Of a stretch of 64,000 nt of DNA, positions 1-7,825 are shown one piece after another. Positions within the stretch are counted from its first letter, which is position 1; the number at the start of each line of letters is the position of its first letter. Both the position numbers and the translations under genes were made by a program. This DNA comes from an uncultured Caulobacterales bacterium. GTDB lineage: Bacteria; Pseudomonadota; Alphaproteobacteria; Caulobacterales; Caulobacteraceae. The notes under the pieces were generated by a model that was given only the letters and a program-made list of their open reading frames with translations, was not told the DNA's origin and searched no databases. Location of the stretch: assembly GCA_903900155.1 (NCBI GenBank), contig CAIUMD010000015.1, forward strand, positions 1 to 64,000. Direction: 5' to 3'.

Positions 1-76
1 CCGCCACCGGCACGCCCGCTTCCTGCTCGCGCAGGATCCCAATAATCTGCTCTTCCGTGAACCGTGACCGCTTCAT
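1..76 (-). CDS. IS3-family transposase OrfA, N-terminal fragment running off the window edge
   Basis: Reverse strand from 76 reads MKRSRFTEEQIIGILREQEAGVPVA, the typical IS3/IS407-type OrfA start; absent from the ORF track because truncated. Confidence 0.85.
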   Translation of the reverse strand, partial: MKRSRFTEEQIIGILREQEAGVPVA

Positions 77-139
77 TCGTCCGTCCTTTTGGTGCGCGGA
101 CTCTAATTATTCCTGGAGGAGTTTCAGGGGGTCACGTCA
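1..139 (-). mobile_element. IS3-family (IS407-group-like) insertion sequence, one end only
   Basis: OrfA fragment at 1-76, then a terminal-repeat-like sequence; the reverse strand from 139 reads TGACGTGACCCCCTGAAACTCCTCCAGGAATAATTAGAGTCC, resembling IS407-group ends. Exact end 134 or 139 uncertain. Confidence 0.65.
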
Positions 140-317
140 CGGCTCAGCGGTTGAACGAAAAGGCGGGGGCTGTACTGGACGACATGGGCATCCAAGTCTT
201 CCACGCTCCCGCGTTGCACGGCGAGATCAGAAGACGCCCCCTCCGCCTAGTTCATTCGGCTTCGTAGGTCGTGATGCGCGCCGGCTTCCTGAGGTAATTT
301 ACGACGGGGCGCCGGCC

Positions 318-1457
318 TCACGCGGTCTCAACAGCGATCGCACGAGACGAGGACTTCGACGAAATCGTTTTCGAAAGTGCAAACGTATAGTCATGCTCAA
401 CACCAGCTTTTGTGCCGGGACGGAAAGCATTAGTTTGACGTTTGCGCAATGACGTCGTCTGAACATCACCTAGAAGGCTTACCGTGTACTTCTTGAAGCC
501 GACCTCCAAAGACTTCGTAAGGTTCTCGGTGATCACGTCGCGCTCCAGCGCGCCTCCGATACGTATTACGATCGTCGCGTTTTCGGCCGCAAGCGGAGCA
601 ATGCCTGCCCAAACCTCGGCGAGGAAACGCCAGTAGAGATCCTGACCCGTGTGCCGATCATCTGCGTAAAGCTTCGCCTGCGGGGCGCTACCGCCGCCCA
701 GGAACCACAATCGTAGCCACTGATCTTCGCCGTAGTCCGTCACGTCCAGATACGGCGGTGAAGTGACAATCAGCTTCACCGAACGACGAAGACCTTTGTG
801 AACGTCAGCTCCGTCTCTCGCGTCCGCAAGGACGACTTTGCCGGTTAAGTCGGGCTTGCCAATTTTAAGGCGAAACTTAGCGAGCTCCCGCAACACTTCG
901 AAAGCGTTTCGCTCGGGCGGCTCTAGTCCACGCTCGGTCCACCAGCGAATGGAATACTCCGGCTTAGTCGAAATCGTTCGCGGCATTCTGTTCGACAGGC
1001 ACAGCTTTGAGCGATGGCTCTCCCCGTGCAAGGCGCCTAGCATCATAGCGGCAATGAAGCGATCGATGCGGTTGGCGCGCCAATCGAGCGCTTCGCGCAA
1101 ATAGAGAATCTGACCGAGCGTCTTCTCATGAAAACAATGGTCGAAGAACGGCGTGGGCGATGGCGGGCGATTTTCGGGAATCTGCCCTTCGAGTTCGGTG
1201 ATGCGGCGCAGTACCTGGAGCAACGATGGAGCATCGGCCTTTGCGCCGGAAATGCACGCGGCCACCGGATTGATGTCGGTGCCAGCGGCTTTGCGGCCCA
1301 TCAGCAGGCTTTGAAACACGGTGGTGCCGCGGCCGGAAAATGGATCGTAGACGACATCGCCCACCGATGAATAGGCAAGGATGTTACGCTCCGCGAATTC
1401 CTCGGGGAACATCGCGAAGTAGGGGCAGATCGAATGAAGAGGATGACGTTGCGCCAT
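318..1457 (-). CDS. DNA methyltransferase (N4-cytosine/N6-adenine type)
   Basis: Motif I DPFSGRGTT near the N-terminus and motif IV TSPPY in the C-terminal half; N-terminus HPLHSICPYFAMFPEEFAERNI. Confidence 0.85.
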   Translation of the reverse strand: MAQRHPLHSICPYFAMFPEEFAERNILAYSSVGDVVYDPFSGRGTTVFQSLLMGRKAAGTDINPVAACISGAKADAPSLLQVLRRITELEGQIPENRPPSPTPFFDHCFHEKTLGQILYLREALDWRANRIDRFIAAMMLGALHGESHRSKLCLSNRMPRTISTKPEYSIRWWTERGLEPPERNAFEVLRELAKFRLKIGKPDLTGKVVLADARDGADVHKGLRRSVKLIVTSPPYLDVTDYGEDQWLRLWFLGGGSAPQAKLYADDRHTGQDLYWRFLAEVWAGIAPLAAENATIVIRIGGALERDVITENLTKSLEVGFKKYTVSLLGDVQTTSLRKRQTNAFRPGTKAGVEHDYTFALSKTISSKSSSRAIAVETA

Positions 1458-2497
1458 TAAGCAGTCGCGAGAATCATGGGCCTGAAAGTCTGCACCCAGG
1501 CATGTAGATTGCCGACATCAGCGTGACCGGCAACCCGCCCTGCCGCGCCCGCGTCCTCCATCAACGCCGGAATGGATTCGGTTATCCTGAGACGATCGAG
1601 GATAACGCCATGGCGCCCATGAAGGCGGCGTAGGGCGTTGAAGGTCGCAGTTTCAAACGGCGCATCGCTGCCGGGTTCGGTGACCTCATGATGTCCGAGG
1701 AACGGAACCGCTAGAGACGGCATAGCGACCCGATAGGGAGCGCGTTCGAACCAGTCCAGGAAAGCGTCCAGATGGTTCAAGACGGACTTGGAGTCCCAGT
1801 CCGCACCCGTAGCCGCCTGGCAGACAACAAACATGGTGCCGATCCGCCGGTCGCCAAATTCACGCCAGCCGAGGACGTCTACTTGGTCGTCCTTGGCTTT
1901 TTCCGGAAGGCCGGCCGGCGCGGGCACGTGCGCGGCCGCATAGCCAATCTCCTTGGCCAGGGCGTCGAGAGCGGCGGCGAAATTGGACTTGTCAGGCCGT
2001 GGAAAGCCGAACCAATGCGTACGTCCATGGCGCAGTAACCCCGCGACGCCGAAGCTGGCGCACAGGTGAAACAGGCGCCGGCCTGCGTCGATCGCCGCAT
2101 TTACGGTGCCGTTCTTGTTGAAGAGGCCAAAGGTGTAGCCGCTCATCAAGAGCATGAAGACGTATGCCGACCGCGCAGGTGTGCTGACGTCGGATTTGGT
2201 GCTGATCTGGAAGGGAGCCGCCCGAACTTCAAACGGGTAGCCCTCTCCCAGCGCCTTAGCCCGGAAGGCGATTTCCTCCGCGACGCGCCCAGAGAGATCT
2301 TCCCGCTCGGTTTCGATAATCTCTTCTTCCGCCAAGCCATCACCCAAAACGCGACGCTGGCGATCTCCGTCAGAATTCAACCGGTACAGGCTATCGAGAT
2401 CGCCCACGCCCGCTGGCCGCTCCCGAAGCAAAGCTAGTAGCTCGATCCAATCGGCAAGCAACGAGCGACTGGCATGTAAATCTGGACTATTGATCAC
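1457..2497 (-). CDS. Uncharacterised protein, possible PD-(D/E)XK-like nuclease fold
   Basis: 346 aa ORF; start overlaps the upstream gene stop, stop overlaps the downstream start (TAATG). Segment DDQVDVLGWREFGDRRIGTMFVVCQAATGADWDSK resembles the D...(E/Q)x core of Mrr-like nucleases, but the catalytic Lys is not in canonical position. Confidence 0.6.
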   Translation of the reverse strand: MINSPDLHASRSLLADWIELLALLRERPAGVGDLDSLYRLNSDGDRQRRVLGDGLAEEEIIETEREDLSGRVAEEIAFRAKALGEGYPFEVRAAPFQISTKSDVSTPARSAYVFMLLMSGYTFGLFNKNGTVNAAIDAGRRLFHLCASFGVAGLLRHGRTHWFGFPRPDKSNFAAALDALAKEIGYAAAHVPAPAGLPEKAKDDQVDVLGWREFGDRRIGTMFVVCQAATGADWDSKSVLNHLDAFLDWFERAPYRVAMPSLAVPFLGHHEVTEPGSDAPFETATFNALRRLHGRHGVILDRLRITESIPALMEDAGAAGRVAGHADVGNLHAWVQTFRPMILATA

Positions 2498-3570
2498 AGA
2501 TCGTCGTCCGGCTGCATCTTAGACCGCATTTCATCGCGTAGAATCCGCACCGATGTCGCGAGTTTCTGGACCGTTTCAAGCAAGAGACCTTGGGTCCCGG
2601 CATCGAAATGGGACATGAGACCCAAGGTCCGCTCGGCGGAAAGTGCAGTGTCCTTCAAAGCCTCTTCAAATCTGAATGACGGCGGCTCGACCTCCTCAAA
2701 GGCCAAGCGGAGCGTCTTGGTCTTTTCCAAGACCGCGATGGCGCGCGGCTCCGTCAGCACTTTTACAAACTGGTTTAGGTCGGGATTCTGACTCCGAATT
2801 ACATGTTCCCGACCCTGCCTGGATTGGCCATACAGCCACCCCATCACGGTTTGAAGTTCACCGATTTGCGCTTTCGGAACTGGGTCCTTCGGCAGGATTG
2901 CGCTCACCTCGTCAGTGAGACCGACGTACTTCCGGACGCTAGGACGGGTAAGCGCAGTATAAAGGTGCGAGAAGTTGAACTTCGCCGCCGTGATATCTGA
3001 CTTGTCGAAGCCTTCCGCGACGGCTTGATCCAGCACGATAAGGCCATTCACGAGGCGCAGGACCGTATTGTGGTTGTCGCCAACCGCCTTGGACACATCC
3101 GCGATCGACGCGCCTTCATCCAGCCAATCCTTCGCATATCGCGCCTTGGCGAAAGCGTCCCATTTCGCGGGGCCATTGATGTGCTTGAAGGCGATGAAGG
3201 AGCGGGCTTCCTGGCGGTTGCTGACCCAGCGGACGCGCACCTTTTCCGGCAGCGGCTTTGGATCGCTCACCGCAGGCAGTCTATACTCTGCCTTCTGGCG
3301 GGCAGCCGTGTTGCCGATCATTCTAAGGGCCGCCAGGCGCCGGTTACCCTCGAGCACGGTGTTGCTGCCCCGCTCAACAATGAGCGGTTCATAGTCAATC
3401 CAGCCGGCAGATAGTACCGAGCTGACAATCTCGTCGATATCCGCCGATGCTATCAGATGACTAATCGCTTCGCCTTCATCGGCGAACGTGTCACTCCCGG
3501 CGCGCGGGTTCTGAAGGTCGAACTGGAGCAGCGCGGGATCGACGTAATCCTCGTCTTTGAATTCGGTCAC
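2494..3570 (-). CDS. ParB/sulfiredoxin-like N-terminal domain protein
   Basis: Contains LEGNRRLAALRMIGN (ParB-like E-G-x-R-R motif) and a downstream HTH-like ADVSKAVGDNHNTVLRLVNGL. Confidence 0.75.
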   Translation of the reverse strand: MTEFKDEDYVDPALLQFDLQNPRAGSDTFADEGEAISHLIASADIDEIVSSVLSAGWIDYEPLIVERGSNTVLEGNRRLAALRMIGNTAARQKAEYRLPAVSDPKPLPEKVRVRWVSNRQEARSFIAFKHINGPAKWDAFAKARYAKDWLDEGASIADVSKAVGDNHNTVLRLVNGLIVLDQAVAEGFDKSDITAAKFNFSHLYTALTRPSVRKYVGLTDEVSAILPKDPVPKAQIGELQTVMGWLYGQSRQGREHVIRSQNPDLNQFVKVLTEPRAIAVLEKTKTLRLAFEEVEPPSFRFEEALKDTALSAERTLGLMSHFDAGTQGLLLETVQKLATSVRILRDEMRSKMQPDDDL

Positions 3571-3967
3571 GCCGACTCCCCTTAAAAGCGTGGCTGATAG
3601 CGCACACTTTCAGACGCCCACAACCGCAATTGTGCCAGAGCAGTTCAACGCTAGCGAAGCATCTCGGCTCCGTCGAGGAAGAACGCTGCAATTTCCCAGG
3701 TGTATGGCCGATCCGCACCGCGGATCACGCATCGCGCTTCTAAAGCATCATCCAAATTTTGGCATCGGGTGCCAATCTGCCGGCGCGCCACGCCTATTGG
3801 CAACTGACGTAGCCCGTTACACGCGGGCAAGAAGTGAGCAAGACGCATCGCGCTGCCTCGCCCACTTCCCGTCTAAATACCCGGGGGCAAAAAGCCTTCG
3901 GACGACTTAAGCTACCCAATACCAAACCCTGCGCAAGGAGCAGACGACGCGGCCATCACGCGCCCGC

Positions 3968-5089
3968 TCACCGCTCCAAATCGTACCCGCGTTGCCGCTC
4001 CAAGATCTCAGCCCCGGCCCGCGACACCCTCACCAGGTCACCGGGCCGAACCTCTGCCCTATCCAGCGCGATCGCCGCCTTGTCGGACTGGAACGTCACG
4101 ATCTTGCCCGAGCCGCGCTCTTCCAGGGTTATTTTCCACTCCCCGTCGGATCGGCTCTGCGCCAGCCCCTTGAACCAGCCCACCACCTCACGAGCCGTTT
4201 CCCTCATGCGCCCAGCGGCACGCTGTAGGGCCTGGAACAGCTCCTTGATCTGACTAGAGCTTAGCCCATCGAACACACGTTCGAAGACGTCCAGGCGTTC
4301 ATGCGCGTCATCCAGCTCCTTGGTTAGGCGCCCGACCTCCCGCGCTTGATCGCGCTCGCGGCGGGCCAAGTGCATCGTCTCGACGCCCTTTTGAACTGCC
4401 GGTTTCAGTTGCTCAACGACAGCGCCAGCCACTCGGCCCGCAAAGGCCTCATCATTCTCCCAGATCGTCGTCAGGATGCCCCTTTCCAGCGCCTGGCGCT
4501 CTTTGGGGTAGGTGACGTCGCGACCTAGGTCCGCAGCCCGCGAGATCGTCGAGTAGTACTCCTTGACGGTCTGGTGCCTGGCGACGCTGCCCTCTATGCC
4601 GCGCTCCAGGCCATGTTCGCGGCCGACCCGTTGCCAGAAGTCGGTCTGCATTTCCGAGAGGGTCTTCTTTCCCCCCAGCCACTTCTTGGCGTTCAACTTG
4701 TCGCCATCCCGGGGCACGACGTAGGCGACCAGGTGCGGCGTCTTCTCGTCGCGGTGAACATGGGCGCTTATGACGTTCTCCGCGCCGTGCCGGTCGCATA
4801 GCCAGTGCAGCGATCCTCGGAAATATGCGGCGTCGTCGCCTCGCCATTCCGGGCTGTGGCCGACGAAGTACTCGATGCACAGCACAGCGTCGGAGCGGTA
4901 CTTGGCCGGAAGCGCCGCCCGGATTGCCGCCAGCGCGCCGGCTCCGGTCTCGGCACCCCAATGCTCGTTCGCCAGCTTGAGCGCCGGGTCGGCGTTGTGA
5001 GTCTCACGCTCCCTGAACGTGTGGGCCAGCGAGCCGCCGATTTCACCGAAGCTCTTGAGCTTGGCCGTGCGGAGGATTGCGTAGGCCAT
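3968..5089 (-). CDS. MobV (Mob/Pre) family relaxase
   Basis: N-terminus MAYAILRTAKLKSFGEIGGSLAHTFRERETHNADP and motif HVHRDEKTPHLVAYVVP are characteristic of Mob/Pre relaxases. Confidence 0.85.
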   Translation of the reverse strand: MAYAILRTAKLKSFGEIGGSLAHTFRERETHNADPALKLANEHWGAETGAGALAAIRAALPAKYRSDAVLCIEYFVGHSPEWRGDDAAYFRGSLHWLCDRHGAENVISAHVHRDEKTPHLVAYVVPRDGDKLNAKKWLGGKKTLSEMQTDFWQRVGREHGLERGIEGSVARHQTVKEYYSTISRAADLGRDVTYPKERQALERGILTTIWENDEAFAGRVAGAVVEQLKPAVQKGVETMHLARRERDQAREVGRLTKELDDAHERLDVFERVFDGLSSSQIKELFQALQRAAGRMRETAREVVGWFKGLAQSRSDGEWKITLEERGSGKIVTFQSDKAAIALDRAEVRPGDLVRVSRAGAEILERQRGYDLER

Positions 5090-5111
5090 GGGGTCACCAC
5101 CAGCCTGAGCG

Positions 5112-5152
5112 CAGCAAAGGTGTACTCACTACACCTTTGCTGTCGCAAAGGT
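5112..5152. other. Putative oriT: 13-bp perfect inverted repeat plus a third partial copy
   Basis: CAGCAAAGGTGTA (5112-5124) / CTCAC / TACACCTTTGCTG (5130-5142), then GCAAAGGT direct repeat (5145-5152), immediately upstream of the relaxase gene. Confidence 0.55.
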
Positions 5153-5221
5153 CGCTCGCCGGGGCATAGCCCCTGGTCCCCGGCCGCTTCGCGGCTAGGG
5201 GCTCCTCGCCCCTAACCCTCG

Positions 5222-5241
5222 GCAGGAGGATACCCTCCTGC
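5222..5241. repeat. 8-bp perfect inverted repeat
   Basis: GCAGGAGG-ATAC-CCTCCTGC. Confidence 0.6.
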
Positions 5242-5328
5242 ACCACCCCACCACTTTTTGTCGTCCGATTCCGCATGAGCAGCCCAGCCAGTTTCGCCAT
5301 TTGTATTTATCACAGATGGGCTTGAGGC

Positions 5329-5355
5329 CGTCATCTGCGAATGTTACAGATGACG
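5329..5355. promoter_or_regulatory. Operator-like inverted repeat directly before a start codon
   Basis: CGTCATCTG (5329-5337) and CAGATGACG (5347-5355), with an extra half-site ACAGATG at 5312-5318; the ATG of the next ORF is at 5357. Confidence 0.5.
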
Positions 5356-5356
5356 T

Positions 5357-6097
5357 ATGGCAATGCTCTCAGATCTCGTCCGCGTTACCGCTGAGACGAC
5401 TGGCGATCCAGAATCGACCGTCACCGTGATAGCTCGCGCGCTGCGTGAAGCTGGTTTCATCGCTACGGGCGGCCGAGGACGTAGTGGTGCCAAGATGTCT
5501 GCCAGCGATGCGGCGAGCCTTTTGCTCGGCGTTTGCACCCCGGGCGAAAGCACCAAAGCCGCCGAAACCGTCCGCATCGCCAGTCCTCTGAGGCTTGAGC
5601 GAGGTGCCGAGCTGCCGAATGGCGTAGGCATCTTCCTGGAGGACTACGAGAATGAGCTCGGACTGAGGCCGGGCGAGACCCTGCATAATTGCCTAACCTT
5701 GCTCCTTGAACGCCTTATCGATCCTCCAGAGGCAGCCGCACCGCGAATTGAACCGTCGAAAACCGCTCCGTCCGGAAGACGCTCATTCGACATGACGCCG
5801 TTCAAGTTCAGAGGCGACACGTGGCCAAGCTCCGTCGAGCTTGAGATCGCACGAAACACCTATGGGCTGCGCGCCCATCTAAAACTTCGGGTCCGCGGGG
5901 GCGAACTGCTGAAGCTAACTTTCAGCCCAAACGGCGAGCATTGGATCGTAGATCTGGAAAAAGGCGCACTAGCGAGAGAGAGCCGTGGGAAGCACTCTTC
6001 GATAACGCTCCTGCCCGAGGTGGCACATGGCGTCGTCTCCTGTTTGCGTGGCGGTCAAGCCGAACTATCGCGCGATAACGGCGGCATCGACGCATGA
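5357..6097 (+). CDS. Hypothetical protein of the integrated element
   Basis: 246 aa ORF with island-like context; 4-nt overlap with the next ORF (ATGA at 6094-6097). Confidence 0.65.
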   Translation: MAMLSDLVRVTAETTGDPESTVTVIARALREAGFIATGGRGRSGAKMSASDAASLLLGVCTPGESTKAAETVRIASPLRLERGAELPNGVGIFLEDYENELGLRPGETLHNCLTLLLERLIDPPEAAAPRIEPSKTAPSGRRSFDMTPFKFRGDTWPSSVELEIARNTYGLRAHLKLRVRGGELLKLTFSPNGEHWIVDLEKGALARESRGKHSSITLLPEVAHGVVSCLRGGQAELSRDNGGIDA

Positions 6098-6363
6098 GGA
6101 AGGCCCGAGCCGATCTGCCACCGTCCCTAGCACCCCGGGGCCTCACGATCGCCCAAGCGGCCGCACTTGCCGGCCTCGGAGAAGCCAGTTTCGCTGCCGC
6201 ACGCGCGCGCGGTGAGTATCCGAACCCAACACTCCCGGGCGGCCGTGTGGATCGCGTGCTGCTGGAACAAGCTATGGACCGTCTCAGCGGGATCCTCACT
6301 GAGCGAGAGGTGACCGACCCGCTCGCAGCCTGGGAGAGCCGCCGCAATGCGCGTAGCACTTAG
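6094..6363 (+). CDS. Small HTH/excisionase-like DNA-binding protein
   Basis: LTIAQAAALAGLGEASFAAARARGEYPNPTLPGGRVDRVLLEQAMDRL resembles AlpA/Xis-type helix-turn-helix proteins; located directly before the integrase. Confidence 0.55.
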   Translation: MRKARADLPPSLAPRGLTIAQAAALAGLGEASFAAARARGEYPNPTLPGGRVDRVLLEQAMDRLSGILTEREVTDPLAAWESRRNARST

Positions 6364-7465
6364 AGGCATCAACACCGTTCGCAAGCGCCTCAGCAGCGGA
6401 CGCGTCGTGCGGTACTACTATCACCGCGAGACCGGTGTCCGGCTCGAAGGGGAGCCAAACTCTCCGGAGTTCATCGCCTCCTACTCCAGAGCCGAGCAGC
6501 TTGTACGAAATCGCCACGCGACAGGCGTGTTCGCGTCTCTGTCTCGCGACTACATGCGGTCACCTGAGTTCCGCACCCAGCTCGCCGATAGCACCAGGCG
6601 CGAATACGCGCGAAAGCTCGCCTTCGCTGAAGCCGAGTTCGCGGATCTTCCCATCGCGGCACTGAACAATCCCCGCGTGAAAGCGCCCTTGATGGCCTGG
6701 CGCGCCAAGGTCGCCGAAACCTCCGGCGCGCGTGAGGCTGATTACCGGCTCTCGGTCATATCCGCGATGCTGCGCTGGGCCGTCGACAACGGCGTGATCG
6801 AGACAAATCACCTCAAGGGCTTCAAGCGGCTCTATCGCTCGAACCGCGCGGAGGTCATCTGGCTTCCCGAGAATATCGAAGCCTTCATGTCCGCCGCGCC
6901 CGTGGAAATGCAGCAGGCCCTTATCCTAGCTCTGCATACCGGCCTCCGACAGGGTGACCTCCGAAAGCTGTGTTGGAACAACTACGACGGAACGCACCTG
7001 ACGCTGAGGATCGGCAAGAACCAGCGCGGAGGCGTCCAAGGCCCCCTGGTTCACATCCCCTGCACACGGGCGCTCAGAAGCATGCTGGACGGCATGGAGC
7101 GACGCGCGGCGGTGATCCTGACGACAAAGGAAGGTCGCCCCTTCACGGCTCGATATTTCGGCCATCAGTGGGAGAAGGCGATGGTCGCGGCCGGTATGGA
7201 GACATCACCGCTCCACTTCCACGACCTACGCGGCACGGCCGTGACCATGTTGGCGGAAGCCGGCTGCAGCGTCGCGCAGATCGTCGCCATCACCCAGCAC
7301 TCGCTGGCGACCGCGACTCGAATTTTGGAAGTCTATCTCTCGCCGACCAAGCACCTCGCCAACCAGGCGATTGCGCAGTTCGAGAACGCCAAGGAAACGG
7401 AATTTGCAAACCGGCTGCAAACCAGCGCCACCGCGCCGATCTCCAACACCAATCGGAAAGGCTGA
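6347..7465 (+). CDS. Tyrosine recombinase/phage-type integrase
   Basis: C-terminal catalytic motifs ALHTGLRQGDLRKL, HDLRGTAVTML, TQHSLAT and EVYL; ends 28 bp before the tRNA 3' end. Confidence 0.92.
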   Translation: MRVALRGINTVRKRLSSGRVVRYYYHRETGVRLEGEPNSPEFIASYSRAEQLVRNRHATGVFASLSRDYMRSPEFRTQLADSTRREYARKLAFAEAEFADLPIAALNNPRVKAPLMAWRAKVAETSGAREADYRLSVISAMLRWAVDNGVIETNHLKGFKRLYRSNRAEVIWLPENIEAFMSAAPVEMQQALILALHTGLRQGDLRKLCWNNYDGTHLTLRIGKNQRGGVQGPLVHIPCTRALRSMLDGMERRAAVILTTKEGRPFTARYFGHQWEKAMVAAGMETSPLHFHDLRGTAVTMLAEAGCSVAQIVAITQHSLATATRILEVYLSPTKHLANQAIAQFENAKETEFANRLQTSATAPISNTNRKG

Positions 7466-7493
7466 AACCCCAATGATTACAAGGGGAGAAGAA

Positions 7494-7570
7494 TGGCGCG
7501 CCCGGAACGATTCGAACGTCCGACCCTCAGATTCGTAGTCTGATGCTCTATCCAGCTGAGCTACGGGCGC
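7494..7570 (-). tRNA. tRNA-Arg (anticodon ACG)
   Basis: Reverse strand GCGCCCGTAGCTCAGCTGGATAGAGCATCAGACTACGAATCTGAGGGTCGGACGTTCGAATCGTTCCGGGCGCGCCA folds as a cloverleaf with encoded CCA. Confidence 0.95.
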
Positions 7571-7825
7571 GCACTGCCTTGCGGCGAGGCGGGGGAGATA
7601 GCCCAGGCTTTCCGGGGACGCAAGCCCGGTTTGACGGATAATGTCGAAAAGTTTGGCGCACCAGCGTTCGGCCAGCGGTGAAGCCTTGTGCGGCTTGGGT
7701 TTTCGCGCGGCGATTAAGACCGGCGCCAGATGATCTGGCGTGACAGCGCCGCTCTATTGGTGTCCATGGACGCTTCCGAGGGCGACGGGCAGGCCGGCCC
7801 TTTCTTAAGTCGCCTGAGGATTCGT

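Larger units (their letters stand above)
1..7494. mobile_element. Right part of an integrated mobilizable element (IME-like) in tRNA-Arg
   Basis: Integrase adjacent to the tRNA 3' end, Xis-like gene, MobV relaxase, oriT-like repeats, cargo operon. The other boundary lies outside the window. Confidence 0.7.

Noticed and set aside
64-452. Overlapping plus-strand ORFs at the left edge
   Set aside because: They run antisense through the IS3 end and the methyltransferase 3' region; not plausible proteins.
3557-3910. 117-aa plus-strand ORF in the island gap
   Set aside because: Overlaps the ParB-like start in antisense and has no protein-like composition or domain.
5112-5241. CRISPR-like array interpretation of the repeats upstream of the relaxase
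   Set aside because: Repeats are inverted and of different sequence, not regularly spaced direct repeats; no cas genes.
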